Of a DNA stretch of 64,000 bases, positions 45,300 through 55,799 are shown piece after piece. Every line of letters starts with the position of its first letter. Within the stretch, counting starts at the first letter, position 1. Origin of the DNA: Enchytraeus crypticus (taxonomy: Eukaryota; Annelida; Clitellata; Enchytraeida; Enchytraeidae); the NCBI GenBank assembly GCA_905160935.1, contig CAJHZI010000767.1, forward strand, positions 732,001-796,000. Direction: 5' to 3'. A program made the position numbers and the translations under genes. The notes under the pieces are model-generated. The model did not search any database, was not told the DNA's origin, and saw only the letters and a program-made list of their open reading frames with translations.

Positions 45300-46380
45300 T
45301 CAAATCGAACCAGAAATAGATTAGGAGTCGTCTTGATTACAGAGCCAGAGGTCAGCGAAACGATATAAAGGTTGTGCCGTCATTGATAATTCTCTGGACA
45401 ATGAAACTGGCTCTAAATTTGTTATCAGACTTCCAAATCAAACTTAGAATTAAAAGACAATTACAGACAATTTAAAGTTATTTTAAATGCATTCATAGGC
45501 CTAGCTGCCGTAGAAGCCCGTGCTTAAATTAGCTCTTCTTAATAATACTTACTAATACTTAATAAGCTCTACATAAATTCCATCTACAACTAGGCCTACA
45601 ATACCTACGATAGTCGCTCTATCATAACAAAGAGCGCAAGCTTCAGGTAGCTCTCTGCAGACTTTTTGAAATTCCTCGAATTGACGTCGCCGAGTTTAAT
45701 GGAGCTTCTAGAAGCGTCTCAACGTTTTACTTGCCTAAGTGGAAGATAATCATAGAATTTAAGAAGGCCGGCAAATTACAGTTATTCTGCAGACACTCTA
45801 AGAGCATCCTTTCGATTGGGTGACAGACTGAGGTAATTGAGGAAGGGGGAAGCTGATAGGGCAGATAGACCGAAGCTGCTGATAGGGCAGATAGACCGAA
45901 GCGCTGGGGGCAAATGGCACAGCCGATAGATGCGCGTTCACATCGTTGACTCACCGGTATCACACTGAATAAAGAAACGGACTTTAAATTGAACTTCAGA
46001 ATAATGATTAAATAGGATTACATGGTTGATCCTCAAAGAGGTACGAAGGACACTAGTCTCCCCTGGTAAATCCAGATTGATATTTCCTGCGAACTTCTAA
46101 AACTGCTAAAGGCTATGGCAGCCTTTACATTAGATGCCATTTAGTTTAATGCTAATTAGTTATAGGCCTACCTATAACTAAAATAATGTGCCATGCAGTG
46201 TAGTATGCTGTTCTATGAAGCCAATGGGCTTATAGCACTTTACTTTTCAAATGATGCTGCAGGCTTTATATTTGGTACGTATAGTTTTAATATGCATGTA
46301 CAAGGGATAGGCATATAGAATTATTTTAGGAATTGGATGACGTGATATATTTGACAACCTTTTCTTACGCAAATTTATCT
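45300..46380. other. No supported gene; one short duplication
   Basis: A 25-bp direct duplication (GCTGATAGGGCAGATAGACC plus CGAAG) lies at about 45852-45902, inside a 78-codon minus ORF that ends near a GTAAAA. No motif was recognised. Confidence 0.4.
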
Positions 46381-46382
46381 CA

Positions 46383-46558
46383 GGCAACGAAGCACATACA
46401 ACGAATCATAAACAACGAAACACATACAACGAAGCTAAGACAACGAAGCTAAGACAACGAAACACAGACAACGAAGCATAGACAACGAAGCACAGACAAC
46501 GAAGCACAAACAACGAAGCACAGACAACTAAACACAGACAGCGAAGCACAGTTAAAGA
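46383..46558. repeat. 14-bp minisatellite, about 12 copies
   Basis: Unit ACAACGAAGCACAG with AAACAC and AAGCTAAG variants. Confidence 0.9.
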
Positions 46559-46559
46559 A

Positions 46560-47660
46560 GCACAATGCTGCAGCACAAGTTTGAGTCATAGCAGAACGAG
46601 AATGAACTAAAAAAACTGAGATGAAAATGATGAGAATGATCAAGATGAGAATAATCAGCAGATTTGAAACCTTTTCCTCTACGCTGGTGCTGCATATCCA
46701 CGAAGTCTTGAAGAGAAGCATTTCGGGCTTTTGACCTTGATGTTAAACCCACATCGTTAAGCATTGTGCTTAAGTTTGTTAACATATTAATAACATATCA
46801 CTATATTGTCATGAATATATACCACATGATATCTGCAAGGTTGAATAAATACGTACATGTAAGCCATGACTTGGCAATGTTTCACTTTTACACTCAATGG
46901 CCAGTAAACTAAACATAACATTGGTTGAACATCTGCATTTAGGCTTAACAAAATTTGCACTTTTATTTGTTATCGTTTTGCAAATTACATGTAAACAAAT
47001 GCATACTATAATTATCTTTAAAGGTTTTTCAAGCTGTTTTCAAGCAAGGTGTAGAACATTTCACAGCATGTAATTGCTTGAGTAGAGCGTAAATCGTTAA
47101 ATATTAATACGAGAGCAAGATTTCTACATTGATAGTCACACAAATTGCGAATTACAATGAGAGGCCTCCAGAAATAATTAATACAATGCTCACGAAAGAG
47201 AACGCAAAACAGTTTGAAAACAATAAGGCAGAAGAAAAGATAAAACCGGCCCGAAGATTCGTTATGTCGGGAAGAACATAGTTTGATTATCGGTGACATG
47301 AATAATCGATGCGGGGACCCAAGAAGTCGAAAAAACAAGAACAAGATCGAGAACAGGAACAAGAAGAACAACTAGATGAAGCAGATAAACAGCGCTACGG
47401 ATAAAGGAACTAAGCATTCAACGACACATACAGTACAGAGTCAACCTTAAACCTCTCTAGGCGCCCTAGCTTTTATGCATTAGAGAGCTTGTAGTAAATG
47501 GTAAATATGGAACGATTTTCACAAGTTTTTCGGGTCCTCATCTGACGAGAAAGTAAAACCTTGCCGAATGTCAATGACCAGCGCAAAAAATTGCACAGGA
47601 AGTTTTTGACATCAATAAGTAGCACTCAATAAAAAGTAGCCTATATATTTAGGCCAATAT
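46560..47660. other. No supported gene
   Basis: AT-rich; minus ORFs at 46552-46785 and 47018-47371 lack motifs. Confidence 0.3.
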
Positions 47661-47679
47661 TTCTTATACAATATACTGT

Positions 47680-47702
47680 ATATAAATAAATAAATAAATA
47701 AA

Positions 47703-47738
<36 letters not shown>
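47680..47738. repeat. (AAAT)n and (TA)n microsatellites
   Basis: TAAATAAATAAA followed by TATATA. Confidence 0.95.
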
Positions 47739-47741
<3 letters not shown>

Positions 47742-47799
47742 TTTCCTTCTTTGAAATAAATCTCCGAATAAAATATGTCAGCGTTAGCAATGCTATTAA

Positions 47800-48015
47800 C
47801 ATTGCTATCAGAAGTGGTTATTAACCTAGCTACTAAAAGTGTTATTAACCTTGTTACTAGGAGTGTTATTAGCCGTGCTAGTAGAAGTGCTATTAATCGT
47901 GCTACTAGAAGTGCTATTACCCTTGCTACTGGACCCACTATTAACCGTGATACTAGAAGTGCTATTAACCTCGCTACTACAAGTGTTATTAGCCGTGCTA
48001 CTAGAAGTGCTATTA
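47800..48015. repeat. 24-bp minisatellite, about 9 copies
   Basis: Unit GTTATTAACCTTGCTACTAG plus AAGT. The length is a multiple of three, so 8-residue repeat ORFs appear in several frames, but no start, splice or protein context supports coding. Confidence 0.92.
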
Positions 48016-48484
48016 CATAAAAGGAAGTGTCAGTATAATTGCTTCTTCTTAAATGCCAAAGGAATTTAATAGCAAGAATTTAAATAGAGCCTATCTGTTG
48101 TCTCATTGATTATGATTTATTCGAAATTAAAAAGCGCTTCACTTATGAGACTCAGGTGAAATAAGGAAATTCAGTTAATCCGGAATTTTGCTCTCTATTC
48201 AGCTCCACAGTCCAAAGAGGGATTTAAATAGCAGTGTTTCCGACACACGCGAATATTTCCAACTATCCGGCTACAAACTCCAGCTTCCAGTAATTCCTTC
48301 TTTTGTCCGGCATGGCATGACATTCCATGAAGCTTTCCGCATCAAGAAATTGTTACTGGCTGCTTTCTCGTCCTAATACTGGTGTGTGTTCCAGTTCGCT
48401 TCCTAATGAGAAGTTACTTATTCTACAATCTATATTATTTTAATGCCGAACTTGAGAGTAAGTCTCTGTTGAATTGAATTTCTC

Positions 48485-48720
48485 AATAGCGCAGTGGTTA
48501 GAGGTGGCATGTTACGTCATGAAGTTTTAAATGACTGATCCTGAGGTGAACTGAATAAGCGTGGCTGCGTGGGTTCGATTCTCGGCCTCGCTGATCTGAG
48601 AGTAAATTCTAGGACACTAAGAGAACTGGTTAGACGAAAAGTGGAATAGACTGCCTAACGGGTTTAACATGTGAGATTAAATGTGAGAAATATAAAGTGT
48701 TGATCATTTCCCTATAATGA
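48485..48720 (+). mobile_element. tRNA-derived SINE, third family
   Basis: A box TAGCGCAGTGGTTAGAGG and B box GTGGGTTCGATTCTCGGCC with a 70-bp gap between, wider than in a real tRNA gene. The body continues with GAACTGGTTAGACGAAAAGT. Confidence 0.65.
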
Positions 48721-48991
48721 GTGTTATATTAAATAACATAGTTATTAGCGTAACTATTAAGTTACAAATTAGCCGTTTACTAGAACATTCGAGAGAAGCT
48801 ATTACTCAAGATTAACAAAACCAATATCATTCATCGTCAATTCCTCATCCGAAAACGATATTACACTTATCAAAGTAAGACTATATTAAGTTCCTATCAG
48901 TTGTTATAAGTTGCTATCATAATGGTAAATGATCTACAATATTGTGTGTCTGGGTTTCGCTACATCTACTTTGCTATTGGTACTACTTTCT

Positions 48992-49123
<132 letters not shown>

Positions 49124-49289
49124 GCTGCCTCCCTCTCTCCTTTTTTTGTCTTGTTATATCTCGATCTCTATTTCACTTAATCAAACAAAATTGTGATTAC
49201 GATAATGTGCTCTGGACCTGAAATTAGTTGAAAGGCTAGACGTATGGATAAAGATGATAGACATCCGAGAATAATGACGTAAGAACGTG

Positions 49290-49640
49290 ACGTTGAGATG
49301 TACAGCAGCCGTTATTATCCAATCTGTCTTCATCCATTCTTGCCCATGTAATAATCTCTCAATCCAGCCTCTGTACCTTATCAGCTTCCTTTATGTCATC
49401 AATTCAATAAGTCTGCTTTATCGTCTCGTTATCTCTGCATCATCATTTCGTTTATCCGAATCATAAATTCGTTTTGCAGTTTCATCAATTTACTTTCACT
49501 TCCATTTTCTACTTGGACTTTTCTTTTCTCTACGGTATCAACTATAGCTTTCACCATTTAATGCTTTTGCTCATCCGTTAGAATTGGTTCCATAATGCTC
49601 AATGTTGTCATGGACAACTGTAGCACTCTCATTATGTTGT
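49290..49640. other. Possible LINE remnants
   Basis: Minus-strand coding-like text (KAIVDTVEKRKVQVENG, KLMKLQNEFMIRINE) at 49440-49560 may be a LINE interdomain region. On the plus strand 49585-49640 resembles the recurrent LINE's 3' end (ATGTTGTCATGGACAACTGT). Weak. Confidence 0.35.
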
Positions 49641-49756
49641 TATGTTTACAAAGTGGCTTTCCCTTCTTCATTATTTCGTATTCTATGAAGGTCACTATAT
49701 AAAATATTATTTGTAACAATTTATCACTTCGCTTCAATGAAAATGTAGAACATATA

Positions 49757-49965
49757 TCTATTTCATATCTCTCTTAGTGTACTGCCTACTGGCAGGTCCA
49801 TGATATATAATGTCTCCACTCTTTTCTGTCTGCCACTTTCCTCTTCATGTCCACATATGAGTGGATCTTTAAATCATCTAATATACCTAATCTCGGCCTG
49901 CCTCTGCCTCTATTTCCTTCCATTCTGTCTTCTAAGATCTCTTTTAGTCGACTTTCCCTCTATTT
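49757..49965 (-). mobile_element. LINE 3' fragment (recurrent family)
   Basis: Plus-strand CTCTCTTAGTGTACTGCCTA, TGTCCACATATGAGTGGATC and CCTAATCTCGGCCTGCCTCT match 33190-33345 closely. The copy is only about 200 bp, heavily 5'-truncated. Confidence 0.8.
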
Positions 49966-50264
49966 TACATTTGCATAGCAAATCAGAGCCGTTTATTCGT
50001 TCGTTCATTTGACATAAAACTATTTATTATTTATTCTGACGGTAGCTCGAATTGGTCAAATCGTCTCGAAGAAGCCCTCTACTTCTGAACCGTAACCTTA
50101 AATACATAGAGAGTGATATCATTTTATCAAGTCCCTCCAAACTAAAGCTCAAGAAGTACGACCAACAGATTAAACTCTTTATCGTTGATTTTTTTTATCT
50201 TGGAACGGTGTCTTTGGACACTGGATTTTCACCGTTTTAGATCCTTCTCTGCTCACCGGCTTAA

Positions 50265-50435
50265 CTTTGCTGACAGTAGAACTCTAATAGCTATTGTTGA
50301 TTTGTTCAGTAATCATTTCTCGAAACCGATATCAGTAACGGGAGATCCCATAATTTGAACCCATACATGCTGATAGTCAGTCGGATATCTTACAGACATA
50401 GCCACTGTATCTAGCCAGTGGCGATGTCGGTAATA
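50265..50435 (-). mobile_element. tRNA-derived SINE (family 1) with inverted head fragment
   Basis: A diverged reverse copy (CATTTCTCGAAACCGATATC, ATAATTTGAACCCATACATG, CAGACATAGCCACTGTATCT) is directly followed by a plus-strand head fragment AGCCAGTGGCGATGTCGGTA. The two face each other. Confidence 0.7.
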
Positions 50436-50610
50436 TAATTTATTACATATACTTTTCTGACAGGTAATTATTTTAAATCTTTTGAAACTTTAGTTTAGTA
50501 ATAAATTTTCTTAGTTAATATCCAGCTGTTCTGCGTTTTAACGACAGCCTGTTGAGAAAGTTCAACGCAAAGAGATCGCGGAAGGGCGACAAATCGTGAA
50601 AGTACTCATT

Positions 50611-51186
50611 TCTACATGCATAGATGAAAAAAAGTTTTTACCAAAAATAAACAACCTTAAAAAACGCGTTTTTTCAAAACAATAAAAAACGTAGAGAAAC
50701 GTTGAAAAAAACGTTAGTAGCGTACACGCAGCTTGCATATATATATTACCATGCCTTCATTCCATAACACTAAAAAAATTTATTACGACTAGACTTGATC
50801 TAAAGTTCTAAAGTATGTCCATAGACTCCATACAAATATAAACAAATACTTTCAGGTCACACAGCCACACACTGTCAGTTATTCATAATTATCAATACAA
50901 GAAAATTTAAAGCCGTAAAAAATTAAGAATAGACAATATCTTAAAAATTAGAACACCTGCCTAACTAGAAAAATAAAAAATGTAATGAATTACCTTTTAT
51001 ATAGTGATGCTTATGGCACGAAATTAACGGCAGTTTCTCAATATTTATGTGCAGTCCACGTCAAACCATGGTTTACGTTTTTTTACGTTTTTTATTTTAT
51101 AAAAAATAAAAAACGTAAAAAAAACGCCTTTTTATTAAAAGATATAAAAAAAGTAAAAAAACGTTTTTTTCATCTATGTCTACATG
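50611..51186. mobile_element. Short non-autonomous hAT (MITE) with 8-bp target duplication
   Basis: The body is 50619-51178 (560 bp), flanked by exact duplications TCTACATG at 50611-50618 and 51179-51186. The terminal inverted repeat CATAGATGAAAAAAA is perfect over 15 bp. Subterminal regions are dense in AAAAAACG/CGTTTTTT motifs in both orientations. Length and lack of coding indicate a MITE. Confidence 0.88.

Positions 51187-51188
<2 letters not shown>

Positions 51189-51263
<75 letters not shown>
51189..51263. repeat. (TA)n microsatellite
   Basis: Pure TA directly beside the hAT MITE. Confidence 0.97.
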
Positions 51264-51264
<1 letters not shown>

Positions 51265-51469
51265 CCTACAAAAGTGAATATATTACTTACTATATCTTCG
51301 AACGTCGTACAGACAGGCTGGCTGAAAGAATAGTTTTATTATAATACAGTATATGATACTATTAAACATTATGCAAATCTAACTCTCGTAAATATAAATT
51401 AACCTTATTTCTCAACTTTTTAGCAAAGCAGAATAATGGCTTGAGTGTGCCCATATGTACGCTTATTTA

Positions 51470-51790
51470 TCATCCTATCCACCCCGCGACCTTACCGTCC
51501 TCTCAAGGGATTGCCTGATTGCCGGATTCTGCATCCTACGGCAGGCCCTTGGCAGCCATCCATGCGGTTTCCATTCCTTGCGGCCAGCAGAAATCGTATG
51601 CAGCTCTCGAATAGGTCTAATCCCTGCGGATAAGCCGATCCGAAGCGAAGGAAACAAGTAATCCTCCCCAAGATAGGGGAGGGGGTAGGAGGAGCCGCCC
51701 GGCAGGGGTGGGGCTACTCCGAGGTACGCCAGACGTCCCAGCGATACTATTGGGGGTAATGCCCCTGCCCCTGCCTAAGAACTGCGATAT
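51470..51790. other. GC-rich patch of unknown nature
   Basis: About 320 bp of distinctly GC-rich sequence with G/C runs (GGGGAGGGGGTAGGAGGAGC; GGGGGTAATGCCCCTGCCCC) capable of hairpins. The ORFs across it (60-68 codons on both strands) carry no motif. It could be a structured retroelement UTR or an RNA-derived repeat. Confidence 0.4.
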
Positions 51791-51799
51791 GAGAAGAGT

Positions 51800-53215
51800 A
51801 GAATGAAAGAAAAATATCGAGATGTCCTGAATTGATGATTAGATATAAGAAACGAAGATCACTAACGATTTTAGATTGTTTCAGATAAAACTGTCTGTAG
51901 AATATAAACAACTTTTTCAGAAACAATAAAAAAGTACCTTCACAGTTTCAAGTTTTTAATAACTGAAAGTAACTTTTATTAAGATACGAAATTGTGACTT
52001 GTTATTGCAAAACGTAAACAACATAGGACAGATTCGGTGAACCATAATTAGACATAAGCTGAAGTTAGCGATCTTACCGTTATATTTATCTCAAAGCTAG
52101 CTGTTATCAAATGAATTACACTGAAATATAATAACAGGATTATACTATAAAGGACTTATACTATAGTAATAGTATGATTCTAGATGCCAATTATATACCA
52201 TCTTATGGTACCTTAGATTTTCTTCACACATAATTAACTGTCATGTGAATCTTCACCAGGAATCTTCAATTAATTCATGAACACGTTTAGATCAGTCACG
52301 ATAAAAACTCCTATCCCTTTCGTTAAAAAACAAAACTCTGCTTAGTGAAGCACTTTTCTATTCTTAAGCTATAAGACTGGAAAATTGCTACAGACTAGAT
52401 GGTTTACAGGAGCATAGATCAAGTTAGTTGGAGAAGGGATTGAATATTTTCACTCCATAAATCAGGGAATATTCCCCTTGTAATGAGACCAGCAAACCTT
52501 TCTATTTTCCTATATTAGAAGACAAATCTCTGCTTAATACGAAACATTTCTTGTTAGTGAAAGCTGAAGAGGAAGAAGCCGGCACTACAGCCTCTACACA
52601 GGTGAAGTGGACCTTTCTCCCGCTGTCGAGCAACGACGTTAAATAACAAAGTCAATCCTGTACTGAGTATAACATCAGTTCCTTTCTTCTAAATTTAAAT
52701 TGGTATGATGTTCACTCAACCGATGAGTATGCCGATGAGTATATTATTATCAGTCAGTATGTCAGTAAAGCTACGTTTGAAGTCTGTTTCTGCGCCACAA
52801 GTGTACTATCATAGACATATAAATGTTTGATTTTGCATTGTTGCATTCAGCATTATTAAGTACTCAATGATTGATGTGTAATTCTTAAATATGGGAAATC
52901 GGTGATCAACCGAAAAATTGTACAACTAGTTCAAATTACTAATAACTTCGGAATATATACTTCGCAAACTTACGAATAATAATGATGTTAAATGGTACAG
53001 CTTTTGTAGTGCATAATCATAATGAATAGTAATAATTCAAACAACCAAAGTCCAGGATGTCTGCTGCTTTATCGATAATATCGGGCACGTCTCCGAGCAC
53101 ACAGAACGTAAGAAAGCAAAACCGGTTCACTCGAAACTTTAATAGAGATTGTGATGTTGAATAGAAATAAAGTCATAAAAGGACCTGCTCGGGTGTTTAA
53201 AGGTTGATTAGGGTA
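51800..53215. other. No supported gene
   Basis: AT-rich. A SINE-tail-like phrase (GCTGTCGAGCAACGACGTTA plus AATAAC) lies at 52624-52650. Confidence 0.35.
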
Positions 53216-53221
53216 GATATA

Positions 53222-53545
53222 GTGAAACACACTGGAGAGGACAGCACGCTAATCTGATAAGCTAGAGGCCGTGGACTCGAAATCCAGTCAGGATATCTCG
53301 GGCAGAATTCCTCATGGTTCATACACAGCCACTAAGCTTTTCACTTTCGATTGATCTAAATTCCTCAATGGAGTGCTCTTTAATCAGCTTGAGTTGCCTT
53401 GAGGAAACTCGAACTGCTACCCAAGTAGCTATTAAATATGATATTTGGTCGCATTCAAAAGAGAACGAGCTCGGGACAGCGAGTCCTTAACAAGAGATAA
53501 CTGCTGTGTGTATGGCTTAGAGTTGCTGTTAAACAACGAATAGCT
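53222..53545 (+). mobile_element. tRNA-derived SINE-like element
   Basis: A tRNA-like head (GCTAGAGGCCGTGGACTCGA, with a B-box-like GGACTCGAAATCC) is followed by a body ending in GTTGCTGTTAAACAACGAAT. The head arms do not form a full cloverleaf. Confidence 0.5.
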
Positions 53546-53616
53546 GCAGTAGCTCGAGTGTATCGAGTAGATCTGAAGTAGCTATTAGTATCATTTCATC
53601 GGTATATTTGAGGTCT

Positions 53617-53845
53617 CTCGCTCTCTCTCTTAGTTCACTGCCTACTGGTAGAATCATGGCCAAAAACGCCTCTACTCTTCTCTATCTTACGTTTCTCACT
53701 ACATGTCAACATACGAGTGGATCTTTAAATCATCTAACATTACTAATCTCGGTCTGCCGCTAATTCACTTTCATTCCAATCTAACTTCTATGACCTTCTT
53801 TAGTAAACTATCCCTTAGAATAGAATGTTTCCCATCCAATGCTTT
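53617..53845 (-). mobile_element. LINE 3' fragment (recurrent family)
   Basis: Plus-strand TCTTAGTTCACTGCCTACTG, CATACGAGTGGATCTTTAAA and ACTAATCTCGGTCTGCCGC match the copies at 33.2 and 49.8 kb, with more divergence. Confidence 0.75.
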
Positions 53846-54295
53846 TTCCTATATCTTAAAGCAATTAAAGTAAATGTAGAGGATATAATATATTTCTCAA
53901 TAGTTCAAGAGATAATAAAATATTTAAAAGTTAAACATAAAGAGAAATTTAAAATTGGAAACTTTGTAAACACATGCGGTTATAATATGTTATACGACAA
54001 AAAATTTAGTATTTCTATTTCACGTCAGAAATATGCATAATTAGTGGCATACAGAATAATATATTAGTATAGTATAGAGAATAATATATTCGTATTTGGA
54101 ATTTAAGACATCAATATAACATAATACGAATCAGAGCTGGTCCTAATAGCATATAATAAACAATGAATGTTCAGCAAACCTCAATCTAGGCTAAATTTAC
54201 AACGAAGGTAAAAATTAATTCAAAATGACAAATTGACAATATTTAATTAATTTAAAACAACCAAGCAACAGTTAATTACAATCTTCAAAACAAAC
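53846..54295. other. AT-rich, no supported gene
   Basis: The 71-codon plus ORF at 53825-54040 overlaps LINE DNA and is not supported. Confidence 0.3.
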
Positions 54296-54627
54296 CTCAT
54301 TTCCGATAACCTATATCCATTTCCTTTTCTTACACTTCCAGCGTAGCCAGTAGCACCAATGCCCGATAGGCTAAAGCCACCATCAGTGACTGACCCACCC
54401 TCATTGCTGCCACCTCGAGGCTGAGTAGACGAAGGCAACGGCTCTACATCGGCAACAATGCGGTGCCTGTTGCTCGATGGTGTACAACCTGTTGCCTCAG
54501 CAACGGGTCGTGTCGATGCAATGATTGTCGATACACCGGTTTGAGGGACATCATCAGTGGACTGGGTAGCAGCTGAACCTTCCCGGGTCGAAGTGTTCCC
54601 TACGACCCGAGTTCGGCCATTATCCAT
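54296..54627 (-). CDS. Candidate first coding exon (or 5' part of an unknown repeat)
   Basis: An ORF opens with an ATG at 54627 in strong context (GGA before, G after), nine codons after an in-frame TGA. It begins MDNGRTRVVGNTSTREG and runs 110 codons plus two bases to a possible donor GAG/GTTTGT, the same donor sequence as the exon at 32022. The two leftover bases fit the single leading base of 32022-32517, restoring an Arg codon. The encoded sequence is Thr/Ser/Gly-rich with no recognised domain. The GC-rich stretch just upstream (54628-54740) reads like a 5' leader. If real, the protein starts here and has no motor domain in its known exons. The alternative is a 5' fragment of a non-LTR element, whose leader regions can look similar. 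Confidence 0.4.
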
Positions 54628-54745
54628 TCCCCTTGCGGCAGCGACGGTCCCTCAGTGAAGTGCCGATAGGCAAGGGGAGCGGCGGTGAAGGTTATGAAGT
54701 GAAATAAAGCAGTTCGACTGAGCAGAGTCGAGAAAAGTTAGTGAT
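54628..54745 (-). promoter_or_regulatory. Possible 5' leader of the candidate start exon
   Basis: GC-rich stretch directly upstream of the ATG at 54627, with an in-frame TGA nine codons before it. No TATA box or initiator could be assigned with confidence. Confidence 0.25.
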
Positions 54746-54959
54746 TCACCGCCTCCCATTCAACCTGTGCACTAACAACAACAAATGCAATATAATAATA
54801 TCAGCAGTATATAACTATTGATAAAAGTTATAATGCACACAATATACGTTTCCATATAAAATCAACAAAAGACGATTCCATATAAAAATTAACAAAAGAA
54901 GCCTAAATATTTTATCAACAAAACAAGCCTGCATATTACATCAACTTATACACTGCTTA

Positions 54960-55135
54960 TTTTACAACGCTTATTAAGTTATAGAATTTCTTCTGAGGGT
55001 CCTTGTGAGTGCCTTGGAGCCTAATGTACCCTGTGTTTCTGGAAATTTTGTATTTTATTTTATTTTTAAATGTTTATTTCTATATGTATTTGTCAGTGAT
55101 TTTGTGTTGATGCTGAAATAAACACATAACTCTCT
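54960..55135 (+). mobile_element. Retroelement 3' end with AATAAA signal
   Basis: TTTGTCAGTGATTTTGTGTT plus GATGCTGAAATAAACAC recurs almost exactly at the right edge of the window (63969-64000), showing a repeat family end. A short (CT)n follows at 55131-55141. Confidence 0.5.
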
Positions 55136-55334
55136 CTCTCTAATGTTTACACTGGCTTAGCTATTTCATGTCCTATTATTGTATACGTGTGATTTTATTA
55201 TGCATGACAAACTCATTAAGTTAAGCTAAATTAAACAAAACCAGCCCATTTACAGTATAATATCAACACACCAAGTCTACATATCAACAGCGGCATGTAT
55301 CTACACTTGTACACGACAGCGATGCACTCGCTGG

Positions 55335-55775
55335 AGCACTACACTGGCGCACTACACTGGTGCACTACACTGGTGCATCACACTGGTACAGTACACTGGT
55401 GCACTACACTAGTGCAGTACACTGGTGCAGTACACTGGTGCACTACACTGGTGCATTGCACTGGTGCACTACACTGGTGCACTACTCTAGTGCACTACAC
55501 TGGTGCACTACACTGGTGCACTACTCTAGTGTAGTACACTGGTGCACTGAACTGGTGCACTACACTGGTGCACTACACTGGTGCAGTACTCTGATGCACT
55601 ACACTGGTGCACTACCCTGGTGCACTGCATTTGAACACTACATTGGTGCACTCACAGGAGCACTGCACTTGAACACTACATTGGTGCACTCACAGGAGCA
55701 CTGCACTTGAACACTGCACTGGTGCACTACTCGAGTGCAGTACACCGGTACAGTGCACTGGTGCATTACAGACAC
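55335..55775. repeat. 13-bp minisatellite
   Basis: Unit GCACTACACTGGT, about 21 regular copies to 55620, then longer degenerate units (CACTCACAGGAGCACTGCAC) to 55775. Because 13 is not a multiple of three, all frames read a 13-residue periodic peptide over 39 bp; this is not coding evidence. Confidence 0.95.
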
Positions 55776-55799
55776 AGGAACAATACCCTCGTGCAGTGT

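Noticed and set aside
45727-45963. 78-codon minus ORF ending near GTAAAA
   Set aside because: Contains a direct DNA duplication and no motif; the acceptor side is not visible.
47775-48069. 8-residue repeat ORFs
   Set aside because: Follow from a 24-bp tandem repeat with no start or splice context.
48485-48600. A functional tRNA gene
   Set aside because: The A and B boxes are too far apart and no cloverleaf forms; treated as SINE.
55295-55710. Cys/Thr/His-repeat ORFs
   Set aside because: Translations of the 13-bp minisatellite; all frames are open.
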